A stretch of 64,000 nucleotides of DNA from contig NZ_CP075682.1 in assembly GCF_018603435.1 (NCBI RefSeq), forward strand, positions 2,976,001 to 3,040,000, in the 5' to 3' direction. This stretch comes from Chryseobacterium sp. ZHDP1 (lineage in GTDB: Bacteria > Bacteroidota > Bacteroidia > Flavobacteriales > Weeksellaceae). The notes under the pieces are model-generated. The model ran no database searches. It saw only the letters and a list, made by a program, of their open reading frames with translations, and was not told the origin of the DNA. Both the position numbers and the translations under genes were made by a program. Shown piece by piece: positions 40,845-50,527 of the stretch (its first letter is position 1; each line of letters starts with the position of its first letter).

Positions 40845-42164
40845 TTATTTTACAACAATGCTTTTCTTGCTGAAAAATTTTTCCAACTGATCATTAACGT
40901 ACTTTTTCTCTTCTTTTGCGGAAGATAATTCATCAAAGTACAGGATTTTGGGAACTTCTTTTATTTTATCAATTTTTAAAGAATCTTCTTTAGAATTCTG
41001 AATGACTGTAATTCTGTCTCTTATTTCCTTATCATATTCTTTTAAATCGGTTACAAAAATTTCTTTAACGAAATTATTCATGTTGTAATCTATATTAAAC
41101 CCTGAATAACTCTGACTGAAAAAATCTGTTTCCGGCAGAAAGATGACAAACAAACTGATCCACCAAAGTCTTTTTAAATTCTCCTTTTTGTATAGTAAAA
41201 GAAAAGAAAGGGTAGCTAAAAAGAAGATGACAATATTATCGTTTTGTCTTCCCACAATATTGATCAGATAGCCTAAAAGCATTAAAGGAAGCAATGAAAT
41301 CATACAAATTACGAAAGCTTTGGTAAATTTCACTTTACTTTTTAAGGCAGTAAGTTCTTCAAAAAACAAAGCAGTAAATAAAGGAATAAGAAATACTGTT
41401 TTTATAAAAATATAGCCAAAATTAAAAGTGAAAAAAGCGGTTCTTTTCGTCCACATCCAATAAAAAGCATCATCAGATTTTACCATTCTGTTGAAGTTTC
41501 CGGGAGCTAAAAAGCTGATAAGAAATCCGATAATTCCGATGGCTAAAAGAATTTTATTTTCTTTTGATGGTTTTTCAAAGCATATAAAACTCAATGCTCC
41601 TAACAAAAGCAGCGCAATGATTTCATTTGCACCCATCAGAATAAAAATGACAACAGCACTTAAAAAGAAGAACAGTTTTTTTTGTGACTGCTGAAACTTT
41701 CCGTAAAAAAAGAGTAAAAGACCCGATAAAATAACTGGTAAAAAGTAGACATTAGATCCTGTAATCCAAAAATAATGTTCCGGTAAACTGATTAATCCAA
41801 CCGTATAAATAAAGAAAAATAACAGGCTCTTTTTTAGTGCTTCTGTAAAGATATAATTAAAATATAGTCTGAAATTTAAAATGACGACTGCAAGAAATGA
41901 ATTGAGTAAAAATATGGGATAAATTTTCGGGAGTATATTGAACGGATCTTTAGAAACAGGATTCAGCATATTAATGGTATAGCCAAAATATCTTCCTCCC
42001 CAATGCATATAAAAATCGCAGACATTCCCCAGAAATCCTAATTTTTTTGTTCCATAGGAATAGATATAATCATCGGTCTGATATACATTAAAAAAAGAAA
42101 AGTAAACCAGACCGATTAGTAGTAAAACCGACAAGAATAAGGTAATATTCTGTACCGTTTTCAT
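40845..42164 (-). CDS. Multi-pass membrane protein, DUF6056-like
   Basis: This 439-residue protein has about 11-12 membrane helices. After the first helix a conserved YQTDDYIYSYG and HWGGRYFGY appear, the acidic-rich loop typical of GT-C-like glycosyltransferases and DUF6056. Its C-terminal 80 residues are soluble and Lys/Glu-rich. It starts 5 bases after fabG, so it is co-transcribed. A lipid-linked-sugar transferase role is plausible from the GT-C-like architecture but not proven. Confidence 0.7.
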   Translation of the reverse strand: MKTVQNITLFLSVLLLIGLVYFSFFNVYQTDDYIYSYGTKKLGFLGNVCDFYMHWGGRYFGYTINMLNPVSKDPFNILPKIYPIFLLNSFLAVVILNFRLYFNYIFTEALKKSLLFFFIYTVGLISLPEHYFWITGSNVYFLPVILSGLLLFFYGKFQQSQKKLFFFLSAVVIFILMGANEIIALLLLGALSFICFEKPSKENKILLAIGIIGFLISFLAPGNFNRMVKSDDAFYWMWTKRTAFFTFNFGYIFIKTVFLIPLFTALFFEELTALKSKVKFTKAFVICMISLLPLMLLGYLINIVGRQNDNIVIFFLATLSFLLLYKKENLKRLWWISLFVIFLPETDFFSQSYSGFNIDYNMNNFVKEIFVTDLKEYDKEIRDRITVIQNSKEDSLKIDKIKEVPKILYFDELSSAKEEKKYVNDQLEKFFSKKSIVVK

Positions 42165-42169
42165 ATATT

Positions 42170-42913
42170 TTATGTCAAAAGACCTCCATCAACGTTTAAC
42201 GTCTGTCCTGTAACGTAAGAAGACATTTCACTTCCTAAAAATACGCATGCATTTGCAATATCTCTGGTCTGTCCCAGTTTTTTCATCGGGATAGCTTCGT
42301 TCCATTTTTCTTTTGCTTTGTCATCTAAAGCATCCGTCATTTCAGTTTGTATGAATCCCGGAGCAATTGCGTTGCAACGGATGTTTCTGGAACCTAATTC
42401 TAATGCTACAGATTTAGTGAAACCGATAACTCCTGCTTTGGAAGCTGCATAGTTTGCCTGTCCTGCATTTCCGCTGATCCCTACTACAGAAGTCATGTTG
42501 ATGATTGATCCTGCTTTTGCCTTCATCATGGGCTTAATTACCGCTTTGGTAAGGTTAAATACAGAATCTAAATTTACTTTAATTACTTTATCCCAGTCAT
42601 CTTTCGACATTCTCAAAAGCAGATTGTCTTTCGTAATTCCTGCGTTATTTACCAAAATATCAATTTTTCCAAACTCAGCCATTACTTCGTCCACTAAAGT
42701 TTGAGCGGCATCAAAATCTGATGCATCAGACTGATATCCTTTAATTTGAGTTACAGAACTTAAAGCTGCTTCCAATTCCTTCGCTTTTTCTACAGATCCG
42801 GCGTAAGTAAATGCTACTTTTGCACCCTGTTCGGCGTACATTTCGGCAATTCCTTTTCCGATTCCTCGTGTAGCTCCCGTAATTAGCGCTACTTTTCCTT
42901 CTAATAGTTTCAT
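42170..42913 (-). CDS. fabG: 3-oxoacyl-ACP reductase FabG
   Basis: The ATG at 42913 (MKLLEGKVALITGA) is preferred to one nine bases upstream. The short-chain dehydrogenase signatures are TGATRGIGKG, NNAGITKDNLLLR, the catalytic serine in INMTSVVG and YAASKAG (Y and K). GFIQTEMTD and NVDGG complete the pattern. It reduces 3-oxoacyl-ACP with NADPH in fatty acid synthesis. A TATCTTTG box (43003-43010) and an 8-bp hairpin TATTAGCC/GGCTAATA in the leader (42941-42967) lie upstream. Confidence 0.95.
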   Translation of the reverse strand: MKLLEGKVALITGATRGIGKGIAEMYAEQGAKVAFTYAGSVEKAKELEAALSSVTQIKGYQSDASDFDAAQTLVDEVMAEFGKIDILVNNAGITKDNLLLRMSKDDWDKVIKVNLDSVFNLTKAVIKPMMKAKAGSIINMTSVVGISGNAGQANYAASKAGVIGFTKSVALELGSRNIRCNAIAPGFIQTEMTDALDDKAKEKWNEAIPMKKLGQTRDIANACVFLGSEMSSYVTGQTLNVDGGLLT

Positions 42914-42940
42914 ATATGACAATTATTTTTCTTTATAACG

Positions 42941-43010
42941 TATTAGCCTTTTGAAAGTTGGCTAATATACAGCATTTAATTTTACAGAAATAAAACAGTG
43001 CGCAAAGATA
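42941..43010 (-). promoter_or_regulatory. fabG promoter and leader hairpin
   Basis: The minus strand carries TATCTTTG at 43010-43003 (TAnnTTTG). Between it and the gene, TATTAGCC and GGCTAATA form an 8-bp hairpin with an 11-base loop that could affect expression. Confidence 0.55.
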
Positions 43011-43096
43011 TTACAAAATGTTATTCAATGCATTTTAAATCACTTTTTTAGCGAAAATTTATGACTGTTTTTTGTCATAAAGCCACTTTAAATAAG

Positions 43097-44572
43097 TTAA
43101 TCGATAAAACTTCTGTCTTTTTGTTCTGTAAAATAAATGAATTCTGTTTCTTTTCCTTTGGTAAGTCTGATGCCTTTTTTATCCGGAAAAAACTTATCAT
43201 AGACAATTTCCGTTAAAGGTTCATTTTTGTCGTTGGTAACACCGAATTTATTATCTTTTTTCACCACAAATTCATTAACACCTAAAAAAGTGGTGATGTC
43301 ATCATAGACGAAAGGAACAATTTCATTTCCGCTTTCATCCATCATCCCGTAGAAATTGTCTATGTTTTTCCCGACTAATGTGGGATAAAGTTCAAAAGGT
43401 TTTACTTCCTTAAATCCTTTTAATTCTTTATAATTTCCTGTTTTTGGTGAAAATGTATAATAGGTTTCGTTTTTATTGACAATCAATGTATTGGGGAATA
43501 TTTTTTCGATCTGGTAATCGTCATTCAGGATATTTTTTAAATTTTTATCCAGAATTTTCTCTTCATCGTCTTTTCTCAGATAGAGATATTTTTCTCCTGC
43601 AATGCTCAATCCTTCTACCCTGTCATATTCCTTCGGAAAAACAACTTCTCCGTTTAGACGCACAACGGCAGTTTTAGGATTTTTCTGATCCTGAGAGGTT
43701 TTAAACAACCCATTAAAAAGAGGGTTTACATAATGATAATCAAGATCATACACCTTCCCTTCTCTCTTAGAAAAAATGCTTACTTTATCTTCTTTGGTAA
43801 GGTAAATATATTCTCTGCCCACAAAAGCCTGATCGTATATTTCATCGGCAATGGTGCTTTCTTTTTCATCAATAATACCATATTTATTTTTAGAAACATC
43901 CAAAGTTACCAAATAAGGAAACGCATTGATATTGTCCACGTTATGATCCGAAATCGTACTTAAGGTTTTACCATTATTATCAATAACCTCTCCGGATTTT
44001 TCACCTTTCGAAAGATAAGTTCTGCTTTTGTAGAAACGAAGATCATCGGTAAAAGGACGGTCTGAAATTTGTTTTCCGTCAAAATCATAAATCAGCCAGA
44101 CTCCGTTATTTTTAACAAAGAATCTGTTCTCACTTCCAAAAACTATTTTTTCTGAGAACGGAATAATTTCTTTTCCGTTAAAATCGTAAACACATTCCTT
44201 TCCTTTCTTTGAATAAATCAGCCTGTCTTTATTTTCCCAGGTTCTGAATTTGAAAAGATCCATCGGAATAACTTCCTTTCCGTTCGCATCAATAATCGCC
44301 GTTTTTCCATTGGAATTTCCCGCTTTTACCCTCAGAATAAACCTGTTTTTCCATAAATGTGAAATTTCACTTTTTGCAGGATACTCAAAAGTGATATTGC
44401 CCAGAGAATCTACAATTCCAGATTTTCCGGTTTTGGCATCAGAAATCATTCCGTATCCTTTGGAATAGAAACGGACTTCTTTGCCTGTTTTTTTTGTTAA
44501 AAGTATCTGTTTATACTGATCCGTCTGCCCGAAACAGACCGACGAAAGCAGTACGAAAATTAAATTTTTCAA
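43097..44572 (-). CDS. Exported WG-repeat protein
   Basis: A signal peptide (MKNLIFVLLSSVCFGQ) is followed by about eight WG-type repeats, each with a G-I-x-D-x-x-G-x-x or G-K-E-V/I-I-P core. Examples are SGIVDSLGNITF, TAIIDANGKEVIPM and YGMMDESGNEIVPF. WG repeats form beta-structured surfaces of unknown function, often in exported proteins. It starts directly after rsmI stop (adjacent bases), so it shares that transcript. Binding partner unknown. Confidence 0.82.
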   Translation of the reverse strand: MKNLIFVLLSSVCFGQTDQYKQILLTKKTGKEVRFYSKGYGMISDAKTGKSGIVDSLGNITFEYPAKSEISHLWKNRFILRVKAGNSNGKTAIIDANGKEVIPMDLFKFRTWENKDRLIYSKKGKECVYDFNGKEIIPFSEKIVFGSENRFFVKNNGVWLIYDFDGKQISDRPFTDDLRFYKSRTYLSKGEKSGEVIDNNGKTLSTISDHNVDNINAFPYLVTLDVSKNKYGIIDEKESTIADEIYDQAFVGREYIYLTKEDKVSIFSKREGKVYDLDYHYVNPLFNGLFKTSQDQKNPKTAVVRLNGEVVFPKEYDRVEGLSIAGEKYLYLRKDDEEKILDKNLKNILNDDYQIEKIFPNTLIVNKNETYYTFSPKTGNYKELKGFKEVKPFELYPTLVGKNIDNFYGMMDESGNEIVPFVYDDITTFLGVNEFVVKKDNKFGVTNDKNEPLTEIVYDKFFPDKKGIRLTKGKETEFIYFTEQKDRSFID

Positions 44573-45247
44573 TTAAATTGAATTATTTACGATGAGAACA
44601 ATCTCACCTTTTAACGTTTTGCTTTTGGAAAACTCAATGAGTTCAAGAATTGTTCCTCGTTTGGTTTCTTCGAACTTTTTGGAAATCTCACGGCTTAAGC
44701 TAACCTTGGTTTCTTCGCCGAAAAATTCTTTAATCTGCTCCAGTGTGGTATTAATTTTATGCGGACTTTCGTATAAAACGATTGTTTTTTTCTCTTCTGC
44801 AAGCTGTTTAAGCTTCGTTTGTCTGCCTTTTTTCTGAGGAAGAAATCCTACAAAAAGAAATTCGTTATTCGGTAATCCCGAAACCACCAAAGCCGGAACA
44901 AAAGCGGTTGCTCCCGGTAAACAGATCATTTCAATATGATGATCGGAACCTGCTTTTGCCAGCAAATAACCCGGATCTGAGATTCCGGGAGTTCCTGCAT
45001 CGGTAATAATGGCAATATTCTGACCGCTTTTAAGGTCTGTAATTACTTTTTCCGTTGTCTGATGTTCGTTGTGTAAATGATAAGATTTTAGAGGCTTGGA
45101 AATCTCGAAATGCTTTAAAAGAATTCCGGAAGTTCTCGTGTCTTCACATAAAATATAATCAACCTCTTTCAGTACATTTACCGCTCTGTAGGTCATATCT
45201 TCGAGGTTCCCGATCGGTGTAGGAACAAAATATAGGATTCCGCTCAA
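44573..45247 (-). CDS. rsmI: 16S rRNA (cytidine1402-2'-O)-methyltransferase RsmI
   Basis: The 224-residue protein starts LYFVPTPIGNLEDMTYRAV, with CEDTRTSGILLKHF, TDAGTPGISDPGYLL and VLYESPHK, the classic RsmI pattern. It methylates C1402 of 16S rRNA with S-adenosylmethionine. It is the middle gene of a three-gene transcript between an acidic repeat protein and the WG-repeat protein, an arrangement not functionally explained. Confidence 0.95.
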   Translation of the reverse strand: MSGILYFVPTPIGNLEDMTYRAVNVLKEVDYILCEDTRTSGILLKHFEISKPLKSYHLHNEHQTTEKVITDLKSGQNIAIITDAGTPGISDPGYLLAKAGSDHHIEMICLPGATAFVPALVVSGLPNNEFLFVGFLPQKKGRQTKLKQLAEEKKTIVLYESPHKINTTLEQIKEFFGEETKVSLSREISKKFEETKRGTILELIEFSKSKTLKGEIVLIVNNSI

Positions 45248-45255
45248 AATTTAGT

Positions 45256-46749
45256 TTATAAAAATTTATTTTCCACCAATATCCAAAGTCTCTGCGCGTA
45301 CTCGTCCACTTTATTCCATTTTTTGGCATAATAAAGATCGCTCAGATATTCTTTAGCTTCTTCCAGTGTTCTGAAACTGTTCAGGTTATTCACCACTTCA
45401 TTCAGTTCTGTCTGGCTTCCTCCGAACAGTGTTTTTGTGAAAGCAATCCTGTCATTCAAATCAAGCTTAAACTCAGGCTTTTTCTTTTCCGCTTCCATAA
45501 AATCGGTTGGAATATTGGTCTTTAAAATACTTCCTGTCTCTTCTTTTTTCTCAACAGGAATTGCTTTTTCCGGCATATCTCTTTCAAGATGATCATCATC
45601 AAAAAGCGACTGTACCGCTTTCAGACCTTTGATATTGGCCAGTTTTATCTTTTTATCATGATGATAGGCTTCGAGATTTTCAAAGCTTTCATCAGATTTT
45701 AAATGTTCTTTCTCTTCAGAAACAGGTTTGTTGATCTCAACAATTTTTCTTCTGTCATTAATTTCCGCTAAAACTGAAGATTCCTGTTTTTCTTCTACAG
45801 AAGCTTCATTTTTAATTTCGTTAACGATGTTTTCAGCATTTGAAGTATCGGTCGCCAATTCGCCCTGTTCCATCATTGTGTGAGAAGAATACTGATTATC
45901 ATTTTCTTCCACTAAAATTTCTTCATTTTCATCTAAAACTTCCCCATCGAAAATACTCGGGATTTTTTCAGATTCTTCTTCATTTTTATACTGATAATTG
46001 TTTTGAATTTTTTCTTCTTCATCAAAATCATTCAGAATATCTCCACGATTGTCCGAAATTTCGTTTTCAAATTCATCAATTTCATTTAACTGATGATTAA
46101 AGATAACTTCTTCTTCCGTTTTGCTGTCATTAAAAATTTCTTCCGAGATTTCTTCATCATTTTCGGGTTCAGAATTTGCCAGAATTCTTTCTTCATCCAC
46201 AAAATTCAGATCCGCTCCGCTGTTTTCAGAAGTTTCATATTCATCAAGTTCGTTTAACTGAGCATTGAAAACATCTTCATTCTCTTTCAGATCATTCTGA
46301 ATTTCATCCTGCGAATTTTCTTCTGCAAAATTAATTAAAGTTTCGTGAAGTTCACCTTCTACAATCTCATTTAATTGATTGTTAAAAATTGCCTCTTCTT
46401 CAGTCACTTCACTTGAATAATTTCCGGATTCGCTTCCGTCAATTTCATTAAGCTCATTATTGAAAATAGCTTCCTCCTCTGTTACTTCACTGCTGAAATC
46501 ATGGGATTCCTGCAAAGGAGCAGGTGAAGAAAATTTTTCTTTATTTTCTGAAATCAGCGAAGAATTTTCACTTCCGAAATACTCGATATTTTTTTCCAGC
46601 AGCCGGAGAAACGAAATCCTGTTGGCAAGCTCTTCCACAAGATCCTGCTTTGACGAAAGTTCGTCTACGTTGCTTATTTTATCCAGAATACCAATGATAT
46701 TCTTGGATTCAAAAAAAATCTTTTCCTTTAAATCTTGGATGTTCTGCAT
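45256..46749 (-). CDS. Acidic protein with internal repeats
   Basis: This 497-residue protein has at least four copies of a motif E-x-x-I/V-F-N-x-Q/E-L-N-E-I/L in its first 240 residues (EEAIFNNELNEI, EEAIFNNQLNEI, EDVFNAQLNEL, EEVIFNHQLNEI). These are separated by acidic spacers. The middle is low-complexity acidic. The last 90 residues are conserved-looking (LNDRIAFTKTLFGGSQTEL and EEAKEYLSDLYYAKKW). No signal peptide is visible. It may bind a partner at each repeat. It is the first gene of the rsmI transcript. Confidence 0.7.
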   Translation of the reverse strand: MQNIQDLKEKIFFESKNIIGILDKISNVDELSSKQDLVEELANRISFLRLLEKNIEYFGSENSSLISENKEKFSSPAPLQESHDFSSEVTEEEAIFNNELNEIDGSESGNYSSEVTEEEAIFNNQLNEIVEGELHETLINFAEENSQDEIQNDLKENEDVFNAQLNELDEYETSENSGADLNFVDEERILANSEPENDEEISEEIFNDSKTEEEVIFNHQLNEIDEFENEISDNRGDILNDFDEEEKIQNNYQYKNEEESEKIPSIFDGEVLDENEEILVEENDNQYSSHTMMEQGELATDTSNAENIVNEIKNEASVEEKQESSVLAEINDRRKIVEINKPVSEEKEHLKSDESFENLEAYHHDKKIKLANIKGLKAVQSLFDDDHLERDMPEKAIPVEKKEETGSILKTNIPTDFMEAEKKKPEFKLDLNDRIAFTKTLFGGSQTELNEVVNNLNSFRTLEEAKEYLSDLYYAKKWNKVDEYAQRLWILVENKFL

Positions 46750-46772
46750 AGAAGAATCTTGTTAAAATTGCT

Positions 46773-46780
46773 TACTTTTG
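46773..46780 (+). promoter_or_regulatory. -7 box for tdk
   Basis: TACTTTTG matches TAnnTTTG and lies 29 bases before the tdk start codon. Confidence 0.6.
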
Positions 46781-46809
46781 ATCTTAAAAATATACGGCTA
46801 ATTTAACAA

Positions 46810-47400
46810 ATGTTTTTAGAAAATACAATTAATCATTCCAAACAAAGTGGTTGGATGGAAGTTATTTGTGGCTCAATGTTTTCCGGAAAAACCGAAGAGT
46901 TGATCAGAAGGCTTAGAAGGGCTGAAATGGCAGGGCAGAATGTGGAGATTTTTAAACCAAAACTGGATACGCGCTATTCGGATGAAGATGTGGTTTCGCA
47001 CAATCAGAATAAAATCCGAAGCACGGCGGTAGAAAATCCCAGCGAAATTCTTTTGCTGGCTTCCAATTGTCATGTAGTAGGAATTGATGAAGCACAGTTT
47101 TTTGATGAAAGCATTGTGGATATAGCCAATCAACTGGCAAACGGCGGAATAAGAGTGGTTATTGCAGGTCTGGATATGGATTTTCTCGGGAGACCTTTCG
47201 GACCGATGCCGAATCTGATGGCAACTGCAGAATATGTTACAAAAGTACACGCAATCTGCAGAAGAACGGGAAATCTAGCCAACTATTCTATGAGAACTTC
47301 CGAAGGAAAAGATCTTGTAGAACTCGGAGAAACAGAATCTTACGATGCGGTAAGCAGAAGAGTTTTTGTGGATGAAGTTTTGAATAAAAAAGAGATTTAA
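46810..47400 (+). CDS. tdk: Thymidine kinase
   Basis: The P-loop GSMFSGKTEELIRR, the Walker B-like VVGIDEAQFFD with catalytic glutamate, and the lasso region VHAICRRTGNLANYSMR identify a type II thymidine kinase (196 residues). It phosphorylates thymidine to TMP for DNA precursor salvage. The four structural zinc cysteines of human and E. coli enzymes are mostly replaced (RRTG, SRRVF), which is common in Bacteroidota. It is transcribed from its own promoter. Confidence 0.94.
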   Translation: MFLENTINHSKQSGWMEVICGSMFSGKTEELIRRLRRAEMAGQNVEIFKPKLDTRYSDEDVVSHNQNKIRSTAVENPSEILLLASNCHVVGIDEAQFFDESIVDIANQLANGGIRVVIAGLDMDFLGRPFGPMPNLMATAEYVTKVHAICRRTGNLANYSMRTSEGKDLVELGETESYDAVSRRVFVDEVLNKKEI

Positions 47401-47415
47401 TATCAAATTTATTAT

Positions 47416-47423
47416 TAATTTTG
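47416..47423 (+). promoter_or_regulatory. -7 box for the toxin-antitoxin/murF transcript
   Basis: TAATTTTG matches TAnnTTTG and lies 32 bases before the antitoxin start codon. Confidence 0.55.
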
Positions 47424-47454
47424 TTTAAAATTTAATAGTGAAAACTATCAGAAA

Positions 47455-47793
47455 ATGATATTAGAAATTAAAAATTACATCAAGATCAGCAATTCTATTG
47501 ACGAGATTCTGAAAAATTCGCCTTTCAAAATGAAATACATCATCGAGAAAAGCGGAATTTCCGAGCCTACGTTTTTCAGAAAAATGAAAGAGAAAAAATT
47601 TCTTCCGGAAGAATTGCTGAAGATTGCGGAAATTATAGAGCCGGAAAAAATTTCGCATGATGATATTCTCAATGCTATTCAGGAAGGTTTAGACGACGTA
47701 AAAAACGGACGGATAACTGAACATATGGCAGTGATGAATGAAGCAAAGGAAAGAATTGCAAAAAAGAAAAATGAATATTTTTTGGACAAATAG
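47455..47793 (+). CDS. Antitoxin-like HTH protein (RelB/HigA-type partner)
   Basis: This 112-residue protein contains a helix-turn-helix-like segment, KMKYIIEKSGISEPTFFRKMKEKKFLPEELLKI, given in part as KSGISEPTFFRKMKE. Its acidic tail binds the toxin in such systems. Its stop lies inside the start of a RelE/ParE-type gene (23-base overlap). An antitoxin role is inferred from this gene arrangement and the HTH; the family is not one of the standard Pfam antitoxins by eye. Confidence 0.72.
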   Translation: MILEIKNYIKISNSIDEILKNSPFKMKYIIEKSGISEPTFFRKMKEKKFLPEELLKIAEIIEPEKISHDDILNAIQEGLDDVKNGRITEHMAVMNEAKERIAKKKNEYFLDK

Positions 47794-48073
47794 AGCCAAA
47801 TCGGATTTAGAAATTCTAGAAGATTTTCTTATTGAAAACTGGGGGTTCGATGTTTTGGAAGATTTTTATGAAATTTTAGAAAGAAAAATTTCTTTGCTTG
47901 AAAATGGAAATCTTATTCATCAGAAATATGAAGACACAGCGTTTCACAAATTACTAATTACGAAACACAACTCTATCATTTATGAAATTTCAGGAAATCA
48001 AATAAATCTTTTAAATATGATTAATAACTTCCGAAATCCTGATTCTAATTATAACCTAATTACAGAAAAGTAG
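47771..48073 (+). CDS. RelE/ParE-superfamily toxin
   Basis: The ATG at 47771 (MNIFWTNRAKSDLEILEDFL) is preferred to one 33 bases upstream. The 100-residue product has the RelE/ParE start (W-T-x-x-A-x-x-D-L), a helical pair, and a C-terminal sheet KLLITKHNSIIYEISGNQINLLNMINNFRNP (in part HNSIIYEISGNQINLL). Toxins of this class cleave mRNA on the ribosome or inhibit gyrase. It overlaps its antitoxin and ends 3 bases before murF-alr, so toxin translation and peptidoglycan gene expression are coupled on one transcript. Confidence 0.82.
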   Translation: MNIFWTNRAKSDLEILEDFLIENWGFDVLEDFYEILERKISLLENGNLIHQKYEDTAFHKLLITKHNSIIYEISGNQINLLNMINNFRNPDSNYNLITEK

Positions 48074-48076
48074 TTT

Positions 48077-50524
48077 ATGAACTACACGACAAACCATATC
48101 GCAGAAATCACCAATGCGAAGATTATTGGAGACAAAAATATAATAATCAGGAATATCGCTTTCGACAGCAGAATTATTTATTCTACTAAAAATACTGCGT
48201 TTATAGCGATCAATACTCCAAAAAATTCCGGAGAAAAGTTCATTGAATCTGCTATCGACCGTGGAATAAATGTCATCATTTCCGAACATCATCATCCGCA
48301 GTTTGAAAATATTACGTGGATCATTGTTGAAAATTCGGTTGAATTTCTTCAGAAATTAGCTAAATTTCATTTTGAAAATGCTCATTTAAAATCAATCGGA
48401 ATTACAGGAAGTAACGGAAAAACGATTTTAAAAGAGTGGCTGTATCAATGTCTGTGGAATGAATTTCCAACGGTAAAAAGCCCGAAAAGTTTCAATTCCC
48501 AGATCGGACTTCCGCTTTCTCTGCTGCAGATTAATAATTCTCATCAATTAGGAATTTTTGAAGTAGGCATTTCAAAGCCAGACGAAATGGAAAAGCTCGA
48601 AAATATTTTCCATCCGCAGATTGGTCTGCTCACTCACATCGGAACTGCTCATCTTGCCAATTTCCAATCGGAAGAGGAGCTGATTGATGAAAAGATCAAA
48701 TTATTCAAACACTCTGATACGGTTATTTATAACGGAGATAATCCTTTGGTTGACAAAAAAATAAAAGAATTATATTCAAGTAAAAAATTAATTTCTTACG
48801 GGTTTAAGGAAGACAACGAAGTTTACTTCAAAAACAATAATTCGAAAAACGAAGATGTAACGGTACATTATTTCGACGAAGAAATTTCTTTTCCGGTTCA
48901 TCAGAGAGATGAAGCCACTTTAACGAATGCTTTGGCGCTTGTAACGGTTTTAAAGGAACTTGGTATTGAAAACGAAAAGATCGTCGAAAAAATCAACGCT
49001 TTAAAGGCTGTTGAAATGAGACTTGAAGCGATTGAAGGAATTGAGAACAATATTGTCATCAACGATTCTTTTAACCTTGATCTTGATTCTCTGAAAACAG
49101 CGCTTCAATTTCTCAATGAATACAACAAACCGAAAAAATCTCTGGTTCTTACAGATATTGTAGGGGTAAATTCCAATTCGAAAGAACTGTATGAAGAAGT
49201 CTCAGAACTTGTAAACGATCAGAAATTCGATTCTGTTTTCCTGATCGGTGATGAAATATCAAAATTTAGTGAATTATTTAAAGCTAAAACTTTTACTTTT
49301 ATCAATGCTCAGGAATTAATTGAAAGTAAACACCTTACAGAAATTGAAAATCAGATCATTCTATTAAAAGGGGCAAGAAAATTTGAGATCGAAAGACTTA
49401 AAGATCTACTTGAGCTCAGAAAACATGATACGGTTTTAGAAATTAATTTGAATGCCATTCTTCATAACATCAATTACCATAAATCTTTATTAAAACCAGC
49501 CACAAAAATGATGGCGATGGTAAAGGCAAATTCTTATGGCTTAGGAAGTTATGAAATTTCAGAATTTTTACAGCATCATCACATAGATTATCTTGGAGTC
49601 GCTTTCGTTGATGAAGGCGTAGAACTCAGAAAAAAAGGAATCACAGTTCCTATTGTGGTTATGAATCCTGAACAGCATAGTTATGAAACCGTGATCACCT
49701 ATAATCTGGAACCGGAAATTTACAGTTTCAGAGTTCTGGAATTATTCTATGAAGCCGTTCAGAAATCGGGATATGATAAAAAATATCCGATTCACATCAA
49801 ACTGGAAACAGGAATGCATCGTCTTGGTTTTAAAGGCAATGAACTGGATCAGTTAAGTGAGACTTTAAATTCAATGAATGTAAAAGTTCAAAGTATTTTC
49901 AGCCATCTTTCTTCTTCAGATTTGCCGGATGAAAAAGAATTTACATTCCATCAGCTTGAAACTTTTGAAAAAAACTCAACCTATTTGATAGAAAAATTGG
50001 GGTACACTCCTATCCGACATATTTTAAATTCTTCAGGAATAACCAATTACACCAATCATCAATATGATATGGTAAGAATCGGAATCGGAATGTTAGGAGA
50101 ATCACCAAATAGTGAAATACAGAAACAGCTGAGATCTGTGGTAAGCTTTAAAACGGTAATCTCTCAAATTTCTTTGGTAGAAAACGGAGAATCAGTTGGT
50201 TACAGCCGCAGATTTAAAACAGATCATCAGACGAAAATAGCCACTATTCCTGTAGGATACGCAGACGGAATCCCAAGATTAATCGGAAACCACGTCGGTA
50301 ATGTAGGAATCCAAAAAACCCTTGCTCCGATTGTAGGAAGCATCTGTATGGACATGATGATGATTAACGTAGATCATATCCCCAATGTAAAGGAAGGCGA
50401 TACTGTTACCATTTTTAACGCAAAACCCAGTTTAAAAGAATTCGCAGACTACTGCAAAACAATAACCTATGAAGTTTTAACCTCCATTTCGCCCCGCGTG
50501 AAACGGATTTATGTAAAAGATTAG
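48077..50524 (+). CDS. Bifunctional MurF ligase / alanine racemase
   Basis: Residues 1-440 are UDP-MurNAc-tripeptide:D-Ala-D-Ala ligase (MurF), with P-loop ITGSNGKTILKEWL near 112-125. Residues 450-815 are alanine racemase, with the pyridoxal-lysine segment MVKANSYGLG near 480 and GYADGIPRL. The two steps supply and use D-alanine for peptidoglycan. This fusion is standard in Bacteroidota. It starts 3 bases after the toxin gene stop and 3 bases before the patatin gene, so the four genes from 47455 to 52687 are probably one transcript. Confidence 0.95.
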   Translation: MNYTTNHIAEITNAKIIGDKNIIIRNIAFDSRIIYSTKNTAFIAINTPKNSGEKFIESAIDRGINVIISEHHHPQFENITWIIVENSVEFLQKLAKFHFENAHLKSIGITGSNGKTILKEWLYQCLWNEFPTVKSPKSFNSQIGLPLSLLQINNSHQLGIFEVGISKPDEMEKLENIFHPQIGLLTHIGTAHLANFQSEEELIDEKIKLFKHSDTVIYNGDNPLVDKKIKELYSSKKLISYGFKEDNEVYFKNNNSKNEDVTVHYFDEEISFPVHQRDEATLTNALALVTVLKELGIENEKIVEKINALKAVEMRLEAIEGIENNIVINDSFNLDLDSLKTALQFLNEYNKPKKSLVLTDIVGVNSNSKELYEEVSELVNDQKFDSVFLIGDEISKFSELFKAKTFTFINAQELIESKHLTEIENQIILLKGARKFEIERLKDLLELRKHDTVLEINLNAILHNINYHKSLLKPATKMMAMVKANSYGLGSYEISEFLQHHHIDYLGVAFVDEGVELRKKGITVPIVVMNPEQHSYETVITYNLEPEIYSFRVLELFYEAVQKSGYDKKYPIHIKLETGMHRLGFKGNELDQLSETLNSMNVKVQSIFSHLSSSDLPDEKEFTFHQLETFEKNSTYLIEKLGYTPIRHILNSSGITNYTNHQYDMVRIGIGMLGESPNSEIQKQLRSVVSFKTVISQISLVENGESVGYSRRFKTDHQTKIATIPVGYADGIPRLIGNHVGNVGIQKTLAPIVGSICMDMMMINVDHIPNVKEGDTVTIFNAKPSLKEFADYCKTITYEVLTSISPRVKRIYVKD

Positions 50525-50527
50525 CCT

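Noticed and set aside
46810-47400. Missing zinc cysteines in thymidine kinase as inactivation
   Set aside because: The catalytic residues are intact and loss of zinc cysteines is common in this phylum's enzymes.
48077-50524. MurF-alanine racemase fusion as a novel enzyme
   Set aside because: This fusion is standard in Bacteroidota.
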